From: Euleptes europaea
Taxonomy: Eukaryota; Chordata; Lepidosauria; Squamata; Sphaerodactylidae
Length of the DNA: 64,000 nucleotides
Assembly (NCBI RefSeq): GCF_029931775.1
Contig: NC_079318.1
Location: 26,798,159 to 26,862,158 of the forward strand
Direction of reading: 5' to 3'
The notes beneath the pieces were generated by a model. The model was not told the DNA's origin and searched no databases. It saw only the letters and a program-made list of their open reading frames with translations. The translations under genes were made by a program, and so were the position numbers. This document shows positions 35,501-47,300 of the stretch, in pieces. Numbering within the stretch: position 1 is the stretch's first letter; each line of letters opens with the position of its first letter.

Positions 35501-38384
35501 TGCTTAGCATTGCACAATAAAACTTCAAGCACCTTCCTGGCCATCAGTGGTTTTACTGCAATGTTTTGTGAATGTTCTGCAACTTGCTGACTGCTGAAGT
35601 GTAAAACTTGCAAGCGGTTTCGTTTTCACAAGGGAAGAAAAAGGGCTTTTTGGTTAAGAATGTAACGAGTGGGGATGGAGAGCCTTGGCAGGCAGGAGGC
35701 TGAACTCCTGGAAATGAAATGAGGTGAGCCATGGAAGAAGGGAGGGGTGGGGGGAAGCAATCAGAGGCATGTTTTGAAAGACTGTAGAGAAGAGACCAAG
35801 TTAGCAAAGGGGTTGAGAAACAAGGATCTAATATAAAGAGGCTGCAGCCTGTCAAAGCCAAGTTTATGGGAAGGTGTATAAAGGAAGTGCCAATGTGAAA
35901 GGGATGCTGGGGTGGGGGAATCTTTCACAGGGCCTAATGATGGGGAGGGGGCTTTGGGCAAGAGGGGGTGCAGTAGCCAGAGAGCTTTAGAAGGTGGAAA
36001 ATTGGGGGCAGAGGGGCCGAAGAGGTGATGGAAATGGAGGGGGGGGAAACTGCATTTCATCTTGATCAATAGAGCTATCTTTGGCTAAAGGTCTCCAGTG
36101 TTATCGTATACATACACATTTAATCTCCTCTTATGACTGCAGGTTTCGAAGACAAATATTCCTTCAAAATCTGTATTCAATACTGTGTTTCAGGGCTTGT
36201 GGGTATACTTGTTGCGCCCCTTCCACTTTTCCATTTAGAATTTCATAGGCTGAATTCTAACTCATTCTGGTAAAAACAATTCAGAATGGTTCAGGCTGAC
36301 GGGTACTTTCAGAGCTGCATGGCGCAGGGTCATATCGTCTATACACCATACTTTTGATGCCAGGAATAGTAGCAAATATTTGGGACAGGGCTTTGCAGAA
36401 ATTGTAATCTGTTACTGTGGATGTGATGTAAGACGCCGCCTCTAACACCGATGTTTTATTTGCAGCTTTTCTATCAACCTTAAACCCAGTGACACATCAG
36501 ATATTGCGCTGCATTTGAATCCCCGAATAAAAGCTAAAGCTTTTGTAAGGAATTCCTACCTGTGTGACAGTTGGGGAGAAGAAGAAAGGAGCATCGACCA
36601 CTTCCCTTTCTGTCCAGGAATGTATTTTGAGGTAACTGAATAAACAAGGCCGGCAATCTACTCAATGTATTTATTGCAGATGATCATGCCCACTGAACAA
36701 TTCATACTTTAACTACATTTGGATGGGACGGAGAATGTGTTGTTATGTAGTTATTGGAAAACTTGTGTAAAATCACGCATTATGCCCTTTCTGAGCAGCA
36801 TGGGGCAGTGTGTGCTACAGATAGCAGGAGGGCAGAAGCAGGAACAAACCATCTGCCACATTCCCGGCCCATGCAGGTAGTTGCAGTGCACGGAATGTGA
36901 CAGCCAACCATCAGATTCACATGATGTCCTTTTTCAGTTACAGGATAAATCTTCCTAACAGTAAAGCAGCTGGCCCCGTTACGATAATGAAAGCAACAAA
37001 ATTGGAACAGCCACAGAAGCCAGAGCCTTTTTATGTATTTTGGGGACTCTGTAGGTATGCATACAAACGACAGAGTAAATTAATTAAAAACCCCAGACTG
37101 AGAACGGAATATGCTTCATGAGGCATGGAATGTTGAGGAGTGGGGAAGGCAGATTATCTGCTTAAGACCCTAACTTATAGGATCCTGCAAGGGGGGGGGG
37201 GCTCTTGTGGCTGGAGGATTTCCAAATTGTCCCCCTCCCCCACAATTATACTGGTCCCCCTGCTTGGGCCTCTCCAGTAAAAATTTATTGTCGCTGTTGC
37301 TCAAACAAAGCAATGCAAATCCAGATTCCCAAGGTATCACATCTGGATTACTGACGAACATTTTCATTGGAAATTACCAGGGGATTATTGCTGTTTATGG
37401 CAAATGGCCCACTTCCCGTTCTTGGGCTGATAAAACAGCCCAGAGGGTGTGGTTTAACAGGGTCAGTTTTGGCCTTAGTACAGCTGCCTATAAGGTTCTG
37501 TTGTAAAGCACAGGGAACTAGCTAGCAGCAGTGGGGCGGAGCCTACCCTTGTGTTACTACTCCACTGAACAAAGTTTGAAGCCTTCCTCCAACTTAAGTG
37601 GCTCTTCCAGTTGACAAAGAGCCTCTTAAGGTGGAGGGTGATGGGGTCCACTCCACTGAGTGATATTGTACTATACCAATTTAAACCTGTGCAGATAAAA
37701 CACATCTAGAAACATCTGAGAGTACATGCTTTATGAAAGGAATTAAAATTGTAGTCTTGTTCATTCCCACATGGACACATGAAGTTGCCTTATACTGAAT
37801 CAGACCCTTGGTCCATTGAAGTCAGTATTGTCTACTCAGACCAGCAGCAGCTCTCCAGGGTCTCAGGCAGAGGTCTTTCACATCACCTACTGGCCTGCTC
37901 CCTTTAACTGGAGATGCCAGGGATTGAACCTGGGACCTTCTGCATGCCCAGCAGATGCTCCACCACTGAGCCACAGCTTCCAACTGTTCTGGGGGATTTT
38001 AGGATTCTGAATGAATGCTCTGTTGAGGCTACAGCAAGAGCTTGGATTACAAAAAGCTTGCTGGAAGTGATCAACAAGTTCCCTCTTTAGTTTGTAAAAT
38101 TTTCTGTAAGTTAACATAGTTTGAGCCATCTTCGTTTTCTGGATGGGTTGTAGTCTTTCCCCCCCTACACCGTCTCCACAACTTGAGTATGTTTTTTGTT
38201 TGACTAAGGTGACCAGTGTTTGTTTAACTTTCAGCTGATAATATTCTGCGATGCTCTTCACTACAAAGTTGCTGTGAATGGTGTGCATACTCTGGAGTAT
38301 AAGCATCGGTTCAAACAACTGGGCAAGATTAATGTATTGGAAATCTATGGGGATATTCGACTGCTGGATGTCAGAAGCTGGTAG
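26500..38384 (+). CDS. LGALS8: LGALS8, galectin-8 (nine coding exons, 313 aa)
   Basis: Join 26500-26541, 28645-28733, 29992-30202, 31707-31826, 32461-32508, 32597-32623, 35281-35369, 36466-36631, 38235-38384 (942 nt). The N-terminus [14 protein letters not shown] matches human MLSLNNLQNIIYNP. N-terminal carbohydrate domain about residues 15-154 with HFNPR (64-68), CNT (77-79), RWGLEE (84-89). Linker about 155-179. C-terminal domain 180-313 with HLNPR, SWGEEER and the ending LLDVRSW as in human. R58 corresponds to human R59, which gives galectin-8 its affinity for 3'-sialylated and sulfated glycans (human numbering from memory). Family knowledge: a cytosolic protein secreted without a signal peptide, binding beta-galactosides on cell surfaces and on damaged vesicles, where it recruits NDP52. 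No signal peptide is seen. The linker is the short form; no long-isoform exon was found. Confidence 0.96.
26660..27085 (+). mobile_element. LINE 3' end (L2/CR1-like)
   Basis: A frame reads [20 protein letters not shown], a typical C-terminal end of this kind of LINE ORF2, then a 3' UTR ending in aaataaatag. It lies directly after LGALS8 coding exon 1. Confidence 0.65.
27670..27960 (+). mobile_element. tRNA-derived SINE, long form
   Basis: gagctggtgtggtgtagtgg, ggatttgattccccgctcct, ggtgaccttgggctagtcac, tail gcagggtataaaaaccaact. Confidence 0.9.
28645..28733 (+). CDS. LGALS8: LGALS8 coding exon 2
   Basis: Acceptor ttttccttcatag, donor gtaagg. Reads [16 protein letters not shown] to FVPEDSD plus two bases: the first strands of the N-terminal domain. 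At 89 nt it matches the first exon of the second domain (35281-35369). Confidence 0.95.
29037..29196 (+). mobile_element. Penelope-like element fragment with hammerhead-like motif
   Basis: 160-bp insert with 11-bp target duplications. It contains a widespread reptile repeat (ccacagttgctggcgaaacg, ttacacagcccggataacct) that I associate with Penelope-like elements. The hammerhead-like core is at 29066-29108. A short, broken fossil. Confidence 0.55.
29066..29108 (+). ncRNA. Fossil hammerhead ribozyme motif
   Basis: Core CTGAAGA (29070-29076), helix II GCC...GGC (78-80 with 94-96, and two further pairs), GAAA (29097-29100), a minimal helix III ACGT, GTC cleavage triplet, and helix I TCCT/AGGA. 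The layout matches the minimal hammerheads of Penelope-like elements, but the region around helix II departs from consensus, so activity is doubtful. Confidence 0.45.
29992..30202 (+). CDS. LGALS8: LGALS8 coding exon 3, core of N-terminal domain
   Basis: Acceptor cccgcaag, donor gtgagc. Carries [47 protein letters not shown]. Sugar-contact residues H64, N66, R68, N78, W85 and E88/89 are all present. Confidence 0.96.
30535..30775 (+). mobile_element. Sauria SINE
   Basis: ggagccccttggcacagagt, gagttcgatcccgacggaag, gtagccggctcaaggttgac, ggcactggcaaaccaccccg; the terminal part is shortened. Confidence 0.88.
31707..31826 (+). CDS. LGALS8: LGALS8 coding exon 4, end of N-terminal domain
   Basis: Acceptor ccccccaccccag, donor gtaagt, 40 codons. 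Reads [15 protein letters not shown], then [20 protein letters not shown]. Confidence 0.96.
32461..32508 (+). CDS. LGALS8: LGALS8 coding exon 5, linker
   Basis: Acceptor ttttctctgcag, donor gtggga. Reads [16 protein letters not shown], aligned with human DLQSTQASSLELTEISRE. Confidence 0.88.
32597..32623 (+). CDS. LGALS8: LGALS8 coding exon 6, 27-nt linker micro-exon
   Basis: Acceptor ctttttgacag, donor gtaagt, nine codons (DTVPGGSQF), phase 0 on both sides, so skipping keeps frame. Human has a short equivalent (VPKSGTPQL). Confidence 0.82.
33030..34190. other. LGALS8 intron stretch, nothing recognised
   Basis: No exon, RNA gene or repeat that I can name. The preceding 32750-32960 has weak foldback words (gggattccaaattggc, gagtttggaatcac). 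Confidence 0.35.
34192..34351. mobile_element. MITE with long inverted repeats
   Basis: Arms ggtgctattcacacagctca and gggctgtgtgaatagcacc are inverse for about 45 bp with few mismatches. Possible 3-bp duplication tca. Harbinger-like by that feature only. Confidence 0.7.
34645..34770. mobile_element. Foldback-family relative
   Basis: ttgagtccagtagcaccttg at the left and tgatctttatggtgctacc at the right are inverted, with aaaagcttatactcc between. Confidence 0.55.
35281..35369 (+). CDS. LGALS8: LGALS8 coding exon 7, start of C-terminal domain
   Basis: Acceptor ttgtattttcag, donor gtcagt. Reads [20 protein letters not shown], then KGEVNENPN. Confidence 0.95.
35430..35520. mobile_element. Small palindromic MITE
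   Basis: tcctaagcaaagttacactc pairs with gggtgtaactctgcttagc, around aaggccattaaagtcaatgagctt. Lies 60 bp after LGALS8 exon 7. Confidence 0.65.
36466..36631 (+). CDS. LGALS8: LGALS8 coding exon 8, core of C-terminal domain
   Basis: Acceptor ttttatttgcag, donor gtaact. Reads [20 protein letters not shown], then [20 protein letters not shown] and [10 protein letters not shown]. Confidence 0.96.
37755..37980 (-). mobile_element. tRNA-derived SINE with L2-like tail
   Basis: Minus strand: gctcagtggtggagcatctg, ggtcccaggttcaatccctg, ending ccaagggtctgattcagtat. The tail resembles the end of the LINE at 39535-40175. Confidence 0.85.
38235..38384 (+). CDS. LGALS8: LGALS8 coding exon 9 and stop
   Basis: Acceptor tttaactttcag. 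Reads [20 protein letters not shown], then [20 protein letters not shown], ending RLLDVRSW and TAG. Confidence 0.97.
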   Translation: MIIFCDALHYKVAVNGVHTLEYKHRFKQLGKINVLEIYGDIRLLDVRSW

Positions 38385-39172
38385 CCATGAAGCATGTTCT
38401 GTTTGCACTGACTGGGAAAGTAACAAATCTGTTGATCAGTAAAAAGACAGTAGTAAATCACTCACTTAAACTCTCTGTACCTACCCACAGCAATAAGTCT
38501 AAATATTACAGCTAAACCACTACAAAGTATACATATACAAAGCTTGTATATGACTAATGTAAACTAATCATTATCAATATGGAATATCAGCTTTGCTCAG
38601 ATTACACAAATCAGTAGGCATTCTCTCTTATGAACCTGACTCTTGATTATTTTATAACTGAAGGATTGGAAGATTTTGAAGAACTCTTACTTTCACCAGG
38701 CTCTCACCTTTTTTAAAGTACATTATGGAAAGTATTACAAAGCCATTAGATGTATGTTTGACAGGTTGCACTATATTACAAGGACATCAGTATTCCATTA
38801 GGGATAATGTGTTGCATCCCACCATTTCGTTCTTTGTTGACTGTCTTCCTCTAATGCAAGAGTGGACACCGATGAACCAAATGATAGGATGCAGTCCACC
38901 GTTATCAGTCTTCCTCTGCCTATTACAATAGCTACAGAATGAAAGAAACTTCCATCACAAGTCTTTATTTCACAAAAACATGGAAAAGTTAATATATCTA
39001 GTTAAGCTGCAACCAACATTTCATATTGGGTTTTTTGGACAAGTTACTGGCACACATTGTTCTTGTTTTTCCCCTCCACTGAACTACCCACAAAATCTTT
39101 GTACAGCTTTGGAGGGTTCAGAACTGATTTTTAACTTCTGTGAAGCTGCACAGAAAGCTCATTACTTAAAAA

Positions 39173-39178
39173 AATAAA
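39173..39178 (+). promoter_or_regulatory. LGALS8 polyadenylation signal
   Basis: AATAAA about 790 bp after the stop, followed some 20-30 bp later by a GT-rich run (gttgtgtgtgtag), a classic arrangement. The 3' UTR would be 38385 to about 39200. Confidence 0.65.
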
Positions 39179-39534
39179 ATTGTATAAATTCAAGGGGGTT
39201 GTGTGTGTAGTTAAAATAATTGCCATAGTCTGTTTAAATTGCGTTTAGTTGCTTAGATTTTCATATCACCACCATTTATTACAGAAAATATTTTACTTCC
39301 AATGAATTGTACAGCATTGCTGTTGGGAAAAGGGTGACTTCATTCAGCCCCCCCCCCCCAAAAAAAAACCTGCTATATGCCTTCACAATTTAGATAATCA
39401 GGGGTTTTGTATTCTTATGGATAGTTCAATTAAAGCGTCAACTCAGTGTGTGGCAGCAGTGAAAAAGGCAAACCATGCTGCAGGAAAAGAATTGAAAATA
39501 AAACTGCAGAATTGAAAATAATTTTTTAAAAAAA

Positions 39535-40175
39535 ACATTTATAATGCCCCTGTACAGATCTGTGATGAGGCCTCACTTGGAATATTGTTTGCATGTCTGG
39601 TCACTATATTAAAAAAGGTAATTGGAGAGTTGGAAAAAGTACAGAAGAGACAACCAAGATAATTAAGGCATTGCAGCACCTTTCATATGAGGAAAGGTTC
39701 AGAAAAAGATCAAGGTTTACAAAATTATGCATGGAGTGGAGAAAGTGGATAGGTAAAACTTTTTTTCTGCCATAATACTAGTACTGGAGGCACCCAGCAA
39801 AATTGATGGGCAATGGGACAGAGAAAAGGAAATACTTCTTTACCCAACAAGTTACACTGTGGAATTAATTGCCAGTGAATGCAGTGATGGCCATGAACAT
39901 GGATGGCTTTAAAAGGGAACGGGTTTAGTCAAGATTCATGGAGGGTCATCAGTGGCCACTTGCCATGGTGAATAAAGGAAGCTTTCATATTCAGTGAGCT
40001 TCTGAATACCAGTTCTAGAAGGCAACATCAGGGGAAGGCATATTCCTCTATGCCCTGTTTTATGGCCCTCCAGGTTAATGGTTGACCATTGCGTGAAACA
40101 GGTTGCTGGACTAGATGGGCCACTGGTCTGATCCAGCAGGGCTCTTCTTACATTCATGCAATATAGAAAAGCTTG
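39535..40175 (+). mobile_element. L2/CR1-like LINE 3' end
   Basis: Reads about LRPHLEYCLHVWS then a frame shift, a hallmark of CR1/L2 ORF2 ends. The 3' UTR reads gactagatgggccactggtc and tgatccagcagggctcttct. Lies just beyond the LGALS8 poly(A) site. Confidence 0.7.
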
Positions 40176-40179
40176 CTGC

Positions 40180-41290
40180 ACGTTGAGCCATCTACTCAGT
40201 ATGAGTTATAATGGAAGGGAAGTAGTCCTATACAAGTTAACTAACTTTCCACCATTTTCTGCAGGGAGGTAAGCACATTCTTTTAGAGAAAGGGGGTCGC
40301 TGTTGCTGCTTCCAAAAAGCTTTCCTAGCAATGCAGTTAAAGTCGGCCAGGCAGTGCACAGACACATTAACCCGGCCCCAGTTGGAGGAAGATCAATAGT
40401 GGCTGGTCGTTATGCTTCACTTTCACTATCTCTTTGCTCATTCTTCCCCTCTCCACCTGCCAACCTAAAACCAAAACACAGTCATTGAGGCTACAAAATA
40501 TAGACGATTAACATCTTTCCTTTATATCCTGATGTTCTTAATTTCCCTTTTTGGATTAGTTACAGCTACTTTTGAGGATCAAGGTCTACTGTGTGAATGT
40601 GCGTTGGAATTTTGATTCGTTCATCTGAATGCACAGCTGTACTGGGTTCCTTCCATCGGGAATGGCATTCGTTATCAGGGCATGCTCCAATCTTAAGGCC
40701 AGTGCATGTTTGTGGGGCTAACTCTGTAGGCTTCCCACCTGATATACCCATGTCTCCTGCTCTGATTTGTATACAAAGTCTGAGGCCACCCTCTCTCCTC
40801 AGCCACTGTTCCCTTTTTATAATAAGGAAGCATGTCTGTCTCACTCTTGCTCTCCAGCTGAATACAAACAACCAGATTACCATAGGGAGAATTTTGCTTG
40901 TTTCTTAAAACACACATACACGTAACATGTGTGGAGCTTTTCCAACAATGGAAGGCCCACGTTCCCCCAGGTTTTCTTTTGCAAACCACCCGTCATCTGC
41001 ATTGTTCAAATTCTCAAGTTTTTCTGAAGCCTCTCAAAAACAGAAGGAACAACTCCCCACAAACACCACTTATTCCGAGAGTAATGAAAACGTTATTTGT
41101 AAAAATTAAGTCCTTTGTGTAACGTTAAATGTGTTCAGTTACTAATGTTTATAAACAAATAATTAAGAACTCTGAATGTTATGAAGAATATACAGCAAGA
41201 AGGTTTCAGTTTGCGGCCTTGGGTGCGACAGCTGTACTTCTTGGTCCTGACTGCCCAGTAGTTCATGGTGTCTGAATCATGGAACCAACG
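40180..41290. other. LGALS8-HEATR1 intergenic stretch and HEATR1 3' UTR
   Basis: No repeat recognised. The HEATR1 3' UTR occupies the right part; its end is unknown. Confidence 0.4.
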
Positions 41291-41296
41291 ATGGTG

Positions 41297-41385
41297 TCAG
41301 AAGTAGCTCTGCAGCGATTCTCCAAGAATAACTTCAAGCTGTTGAATGGTCTTCTGGCACTGATGCTCAACTTCTTCACACTCAT
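41297..41385 (-). CDS. HEATR1: HEATR1 last coding exon
   Basis: Acceptor gctcttttaaaag; reads [20 protein letters not shown], then LGESLQSYF and TGA (41297-41299). The 3' UTR continues to lower coordinates. No AATAAA is seen within 200 bp on this strand; a variant TATAAA near 41148 is possible. Confidence 0.96.
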
Positions 41386-44300
41386 CTTTTAAAAGAGCCA
41401 AAAGCAACATAATCACTAAAAAGCAGCTGAGAACTCTGCAGTGCTTTCATCCCCCCCAAAAAAGTTATTTGTAGTATGTATCTTTAAAATGAAATAACTG
41501 CCCCAATTCACATCAAGGGTTCTCTCATACTCAATGCAGTAACAGTGAAAACCTTGACAGCGTGTTCCACACGAAGTTCTCATGAAAAATATGTACAGCC
41601 TGCTGCCATTTTAAAAGCAACTGTTCAAAAAACAGTTAATTCCCAGAACTACGTAAGGAGATGTAGCCCAGAGTTAGTTCACCCTTCTTACAATGCAGCC
41701 AGTTCACCCTTCTTACAATGCAGCCTTTACAATTAGCGGCATGGCAGGCTGAATGGCACGGCACCTGTTGCCCCTAAAGCAACTTTCCAACATATGGGGT
41801 AGTGTTATAAAGTCAGCCAAGCCGTCCAGCCACCACAGGACCAGCTCTGCAGGGCCAAAGGCCACTGTCGTCAGACTGACTCAAGTGTCACATGGTGCTT
41901 TCACGATGCACAGAAATGAACCTCTATGGGAGGGCCATGACTGGGGACAACTCAGCCATTTGGGAATTTTAGTACAAGAGTGAACCTTTTGCTTAAATGA
42001 AACTACTCATTCGACCCAATGGCTTTGAGCATTATCACACTAATCAAGGTTAAAACAATCCTAATAACCTAAATCCAGACTTGGACTCGCTTATTAAGCA
42101 CGTAAGAAAAGCCCTGCTGGATCAGACCAAGGCCCATCAAGTCCAGCAGTCTGTTCACACAGTGGCCAAACAGGTGCCTCTAGGAAGCCACAAACAAGAC
42201 GACTGCAGCAGCATCCTGCCTGTGTTCCACAGCACCTAATATAATGGGCATGCTCCTCTGATACAGCAGAGAATAAGTATGCATCGTGACTAGTATTCAT
42301 TTTGACTAGTAGCCATGGATAGCCCTATCCTCCATTAACATGTCCACTCCCATCTTAAAGCCTTCCAAGCTGGCAGTCATCACATCCTGGGGCAGAGGGT
42401 TCCACAGTTCAACTATGCATTGTGTGATTACATATTATTACATCTTGCAATAGCCTGAGGTAAAAAAACTTTGCAACAGCCAAGGTGGCCTTGTGTTCAA
42501 TACCTGCTAGGAGCACGGTTTCTCTTCCATTGTTATATTTGCCCTCCTTTGAAGAAGCGGCAAAATCCATAATACAAGAGTCAACCATACTAGTGCCTGC
42601 TGAAGCTGGATTGAAGCCTACTAAGGAGCAAGTTCACAGCAGGGGTTTCTCCCCTACCTCTGCTGGGACTGTTTTCTTGATTCACGGAGCTTGCTCCACT
42701 CTCACCCAAGAGTACACCAGAGGTAGAGAATTTTTATTGATTCCTTCTTGGCTGTCTTGCATCTTATACTGTTGGGGTCCCGGACCCTTAGCAGTGGTTC
42801 TGAGGGGTCTGCTTGTCAACACGGGATGTTGATCAGCTAGGCCAATCAAAAACTCCGTGTGTGTCAGTAGCTGTAGTGTCAGGGGGCGGCCATTACACAA
42901 GAACCTACCCCTTCAAACTTTTACTCGCAGAGAAGTTTTCAGCATGACCCTCACGTTTGAAAGAATACTATTCTTTCAGTTTCAAAAATGCTAATCAAAA
43001 CGATTTAAGTAGCACCTGATTTACTATCCACAGAATATTCACTGTGTAACAAAGGAGCTACAAAAACAGCGCACCTATAATCACCGTTTGAACTCTACAG
43101 GGGTCAATAACATAGTGCTATAATCCACAGACAAGGGTTTTTAAGGCAAGACACGTTGTGAGGTGGTTTGCCACTGCTTGTCCCCGTGTCATGCCCCTGG
43201 TATTCCTTGGAGGTCTCCCATCCAAACGCTAGCCAGGGTCAGGGCTGAGAGTGTGTGACTGGCCCAAGGTCACCTGGGCAAGTGGGGATTTAAACCTGCG
43301 TTTCCCAGGTCCTAGTGCGACACCTTAACCACTATACCACAATGACACACACACACAGACATATATATATTCTGGGTTGATTTCACATATAATGCGCAAA
43401 AATGTTTTTGGAACAGCTGAATGTCTGCAACAAGAAGCCCCAAATTCTTATAAATAAATACATTTATAAGAATTTGCAACAAATATTAAGCCCTCAACCA
43501 ATAGCACTGTAATTATAGTTTCGCTGTTTCTTTCTTTCTTTTTGTTTTGTTTGCTTTATGTATTTATGTGTGCCTGTGTTTGTGAACTGTGATTGTATCT
43601 ATATCTGTTAATAAAATTATTTTATTTTATTTTTAAAAAGAAGTCCCAAATCTGTATGGGTTTTCTACGAGGGTAGGCTGTTCACGTGCTATTTCTGAGC
43701 TCCATGGAAGAAAGACTGAATGCAAATGCAATAGACAATTTTAGCAGCGCTGATTTCATCCAAAGAGGAGACAAACTAAACATTCTGGCAGCAGAGAACA
43801 CAACTATGCAATCTCTTACCTTCCATAAGCTCAGCTAAGAAGGGAATAGACTCTGGTAGTAGTACCATATAATTCTCTCTTATTTTTTCTGCAAGCTCCT
43901 GCAAAGCCAGTAAGGCAGCAAATCGAACCTAGAAAAGGAACATCCAAGGGTCACAGCGGTGTTTCTTCACACCCTCACCGTGTCTAAAAGAACCTGATAT
44001 CTTTATGCTAAACCCCATAATGCATTTGCAGACCGAAAGTCACCACTTTGTTGAATCCAGCATGCAAGGTTGACCAGATTTATCATTGACCCCTAGCACA
44101 ACACCCATAACTTGTTCTGAATGCATCTCACGATTTAAAATACTGTTGCAGCATCCCAAAGACAGAATAAGTCCAGTAAGGCAGTCAACTGCCATCTGAA
44201 CCAGTGTGACGTCAATGGTATATTCTCTCAGAATCCATCTCTGCCACATACCTTTGGTGACGTATGCCTCATCTTCAGCAAAATCTGATAGTTTAGTGGC

Positions 44301-47300
44301 TTCCACAGAGAATCGTCTGCCATTGCAACAGCAAATTGAGCTATACACGGGATCAGATGCCCTGTTGCTCGTTCTTGGAACTTCTCTTCTCCTCCAGTCA
44401 TGTTTTCCAGCTAAGGAAAAAAGCAACAAGACACCCATATTCACGGCTACACCACTGGTTTATGTAAACTCAGGATGAAACCTAACCCAAAGATGTTTTA
44501 TGCCACTTTGAACAGTCATAAAAGGAAGTGAAACGAAAGAGGGAATTCATCCAGGGAGGCTATTATTGTTTGGCTATTAAAGTAAGAATTTGTCGAACAA
44601 TACCTGGTCAACTAAAGGCATCATCAAACTTTCTGCCCTCTCTTTGCTCACGAAATGATAGGAATCAAAAAGGAAGATTTTGTATAAGCAACCAAGGATG
44701 AACTGTAGCAATAAGCAGCTCTTCGCTGTGTTTTCTTCTGAGTCAAAGAAAGCTTCATCTGCAAACAAAAAAAAGCACAACAGAGAAAAGAATGAGACAC
44801 CCCATTCTGCATATCTACCACAAATGATGTGCCATTTGCAGATGGTATATGTGACAAGGGAGTGTATAATATCTAAACAACCAATGCTGTGACTTTAGTT
44901 GTAAACACACTGGAGGATAAAGAAGCTCTTTGTATATTTCTTTGGATACAAGGGGCACTCAATCTATGTTCTGACTAACACGACTGCTGTGTATTGAGAT
45001 GGATGCCATAAATTGCAACAGCTGGCTTGCACCAGGGCATCCAGGGCATCAATATGCTCACAATCCAGTTCTCTTTAGAAGGAACATCTATTCGTTCAGC
45101 TGCAGAGGCCGGCTTTGAAGATCGAGAAGAGAATCCCCTACAGATTCAGGAAGGTTGGGTGGCCAGGAAAGGAGTGTTTTTTTCTTCTCCGCAACACTTC
45201 CTACTGATCCTGTCTCAAAATCATCTGCCTGAGACCGACTGGTAGTTTATCACGAAGTGCATTTCTCGTCTGTAGTATTTTGTAGGTATGCATGAGTATC
45301 TAAACTAGCACTGCCTCAAACAATACCTTAAATTGTGTGATTTTGGTAATTTTTATGATTTGCTCTGCTTGTGATGAACTTGCAGAATTTGACTTTCAGA
45401 GGTTGAGCAATTCTGGGTTTTTTATTTGTAACTAATAAAATGAGTATGGGAAAAGACGAATAAATGTCAAAACTCCTATTGGAAACTTACCTGTTTTGGA
45501 GGTATTGATCTGGTTCAGAGTGTCAGCAAAAGGCTTCACTAAATGGCCAGCAAAGAGAGCGAACAGGCCTTTAAGCTGGTCAGCAATGCCATCTGCCAAT
45601 CGGCAGAAAGTCAACAGCCTATCCTTTGAGGCATCCTCAGTTTTGGCCCAATCAAAGAGCTGAAAAAGAAAGAAAATTTAGTTGTGTACATGATAGTGTG
45701 AGGCAAATACTAATTGCCAGATATATGAATGCAAATTGTAATATAAATATGCATGATATTTATATACGCAAACATTTATATGTACATATACGCACACACC
45801 ATGTGTGTATAAATAAATAAATAAATAGCAAGGAAGTTACCAGAACTCTTACCTTGAAGAAAAGGGGCCTGAAAGATATTTCAGAAAGCTTCATAATCAT
45901 GCTAATTAAACAAGTAATAATATGAAATTCTATCTTCCCAACGTCCTCCACATCATCCTAGAAAAAAACAAATTCTATCAGTTAAAAGTTACACACCAAC
46001 ATCCTGACATTAAAGATGTCCTTGAGATGAAATAACCTCACAGTAACTGGCCAATGTCTCTAAAAATGGAAAAACCAGAGGTGTGATCAAGTGTACAGTT
46101 GGGCTACTTGATTCCTATTGGTCAACCTGATTTAAGCAGCCTATCTGCAGGATTGCTGCTGATGTCTTTAGATAGAATAATTGAAAATAATTTGACAAGT
46201 TTTGCAAAGAACTTGTAGAACCATGCTTGCGCCACAAAAATCTCCCATATCCCACCTGAGAATGCTCAGCTCTGAAGTCCAGGGCCTTCATAAAAAATGC
46301 TGTTAGCTCAGACTGATGGGCATTGAGCTGATCTTTTTCCAGAACTACAATATGCTCCTTTAGAATGTCCATAAGTGTACCTAGGTAGATCTAGAAAAGA
46401 AAACAAGAACAAAATCAAGCAACTAAGCAACTGACAGGTAGGTTTAAATAACCACCACTGGCGAAAACCCTATTTCTAATATCAGGGGATTTTCTGTTAT
46501 CTTTTATAAATAATAATTATTTTTCTTAGCGGATACACAACCATATATTGTTACTCCTAAAATAGGAAACTAAATTATATTTTTGCGTAAGCAAAAAAGA
46601 GCTGAGAAGGAAGACAATAAAATGTCTTCTGAAATAGAAGACAAGCAAGTTTCCTTAAGTTTTGGTAAGGAAACCACTCTTGATGCTTGCTAGCTGCTTG
46701 GCATAACCACCTTTCTTAGACCAAAATTCTTTTGATTTGGGGTGAAGCCAAGGGGTGGAAACCTTCTAGACCAGGGGGTGTTAAACTCATTTGTTACAAG
46801 GGCCAAATATGACATAAATGTCACTTGGTCGGGCTGGGCCACGCCAGCTCAGGTCAAGTGTGTGTGTGTGTGTGATGTCTCAGCTGGCTTGCAAGCCAGG
46901 TAAGAGCTCTGAAGGGGTCAGACTTGGCCCCCGGGCTATATGTTTGACATCCCTGTTCTAGACAGAAAGCAGAGATCTGGTTTGACAAAATTCATGTAAG
47001 ACAACGGTGATCCCCTTTGTCTCATTGTTCTCTAATAGGCACATTTTAATTTGCTTCCATGAAGAACTGCAACACATCTAACCTTCCAAGCACTTGAAAT
47101 TTCATCATAACACTTCATAACTGCCGGCAGAAGAACTCTTGGTGGGAGTTTAGTTGCTAGAGTGATGATCAGAGACGTCACACGTATATTCAGGTGGGAT
47201 GAAGGACCCATTTCGATTGCAATTCCTTTCAAACGGATTACCTAACATTGTGTCAGAACAAAGAAAAAAAAAGATACTGATCCAATCATTACAGTGTATG

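Noticed and set aside
42485-42832. 115-aa ORF downstream of HEATR1
   Set aside because: No family, no conserved splice context, inside the last HEATR1 intron on the opposite strand.
46381-46390. Alternative acceptor for HEATR1 exon 15 at cctag
   Set aside because: It breaks the frame with exon 14. The upstream AG after tcttttct keeps phase 0 and adds residues (IYLG) matching the human length.
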